Assembly (NCBI RefSeq): GCF_003025555.1
Contig: NZ_PYMH01000022.1
Span: 1-61,515 of the forward strand
DNA: 61,515 bases
Direction: 5' to 3'
From: Photobacterium lutimaris
Lineage (GTDB): Bacteria; Pseudomonadota; Gammaproteobacteria; Enterobacterales; Vibrionaceae
A program made the position numbers and the translations under genes. Numbering within the stretch: the stretch's first letter is position 1; each line of letters begins with the position of its first letter. A model generated the notes under the pieces. The model searched no databases. It had not been told where the DNA came from and saw only the letters and a program-made list of their open reading frames with translations. Below are positions 61,448 through 61,515 of the stretch, piece after piece.

Positions 61448-61515
61448 TGTTCTTTAACAATTTGACCATGCAATCTGTGTGGGCACTCGTGAAATGATAG
61501 TCAACAAAAGAATTA
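61448..61515 (+). other. rRNA leader with boxA
   Basis: TGTTCTTTAACA (61448-61459) is the boxA antitermination element. It is followed by CAATCTGTGTGGGCACTCGT, a segment seen immediately upstream of 16S rRNA in enterobacteria and vibrios. The window ends inside this pre-16S leader and the 16S gene should begin beyond 61515. Confidence 0.85.

Overview
This is a chromosomal window from a gammaproteobacterium, most likely of the family Vibrionaceae (a Photobacterium- or Grimontia-like genome is my best guess). The evidence is the gene order, the divergent gcvB/gcvA pair, the VarA/GacA–CsrB regulatory RNAs, the small families DUF2310, DUF2789, DUF3301, DUF3461, DUF3549 and DUF4250, and the Vibrionaceae-type lpx–dnaE–accA–tilS string. 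Almost all of it is conserved core genome. I see no prophage, CRISPR array or intact insertion sequence.

Layout. (a) 1-3.5 kb: the sRNA gene gcvB (minus strand) diverges from gcvA, followed by an alpha/beta hydrolase, a DUF423 membrane protein and rlmM. (b) 3.5-11 kb, minus strand: xni, ppnN, two proteins with degenerate GGDEF domains, and queF. (c) 11-18.8 kb: syd, a zinc-ribbon protein, two small genes, then the most striking part of the window: three tandem CsrB-family sRNA genes (13341-13728, 14156-14527, 14821-15208). Each has 25-29 GGA motifs and its own GacA/VarA box starting 188-190 bp before the predicted transcription start. DUF3301, DUF3549, yqcC, truC, yqcA and DUF3461 follow. The order (xni, ppnN, queF, syd, csrB, yqcC, truC, yqcA) resembles the neighbourhood of csrB in E. 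coli, so this looks like the ancestral csrB locus carrying three copies.

(d) 18.9-22.5 kb, minus strand: glnD and map, divergent from (e) 22.6-44.5 kb, plus strand. This is a long translation, envelope and replication block: rpsB (with a structured S2 leader), tsf, pyrH, frr, uppS, cdsA, ispC, rseP, bamA, skp, lpxD, fabZ, lpxA, lpxB, rnhB, dnaE, accA, tilS and a small cytochrome c. It couples isoprenoid, phospholipid, lipid A and fatty-acid synthesis to outer-membrane assembly. (f) 44.7-54.4 kb: an Mtr-type aromatic amino acid permease with a candidate TrpR operator, then on the minus strand DUF4250 and yaeP (bracketed by two related palindromic MITE-like elements), a canonical GGDEF cyclase, a patatin-like lipase, proS, trmO and the metNIQ methionine importer with a MetJ-type operator. 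(g) 54.7-61.2 kb, plus strand: gmhB and a five-gene Yej-like peptide ABC transporter. (h) The window ends inside the leader of an rRNA operon: promoter and boxA are visible, and the 16S gene should start just beyond the edge.

All family assignments come from reading the sequences against remembered families. No database search was run. Start codons were adjusted where a Shine-Dalgarno site or family N-terminus argued for an internal start.
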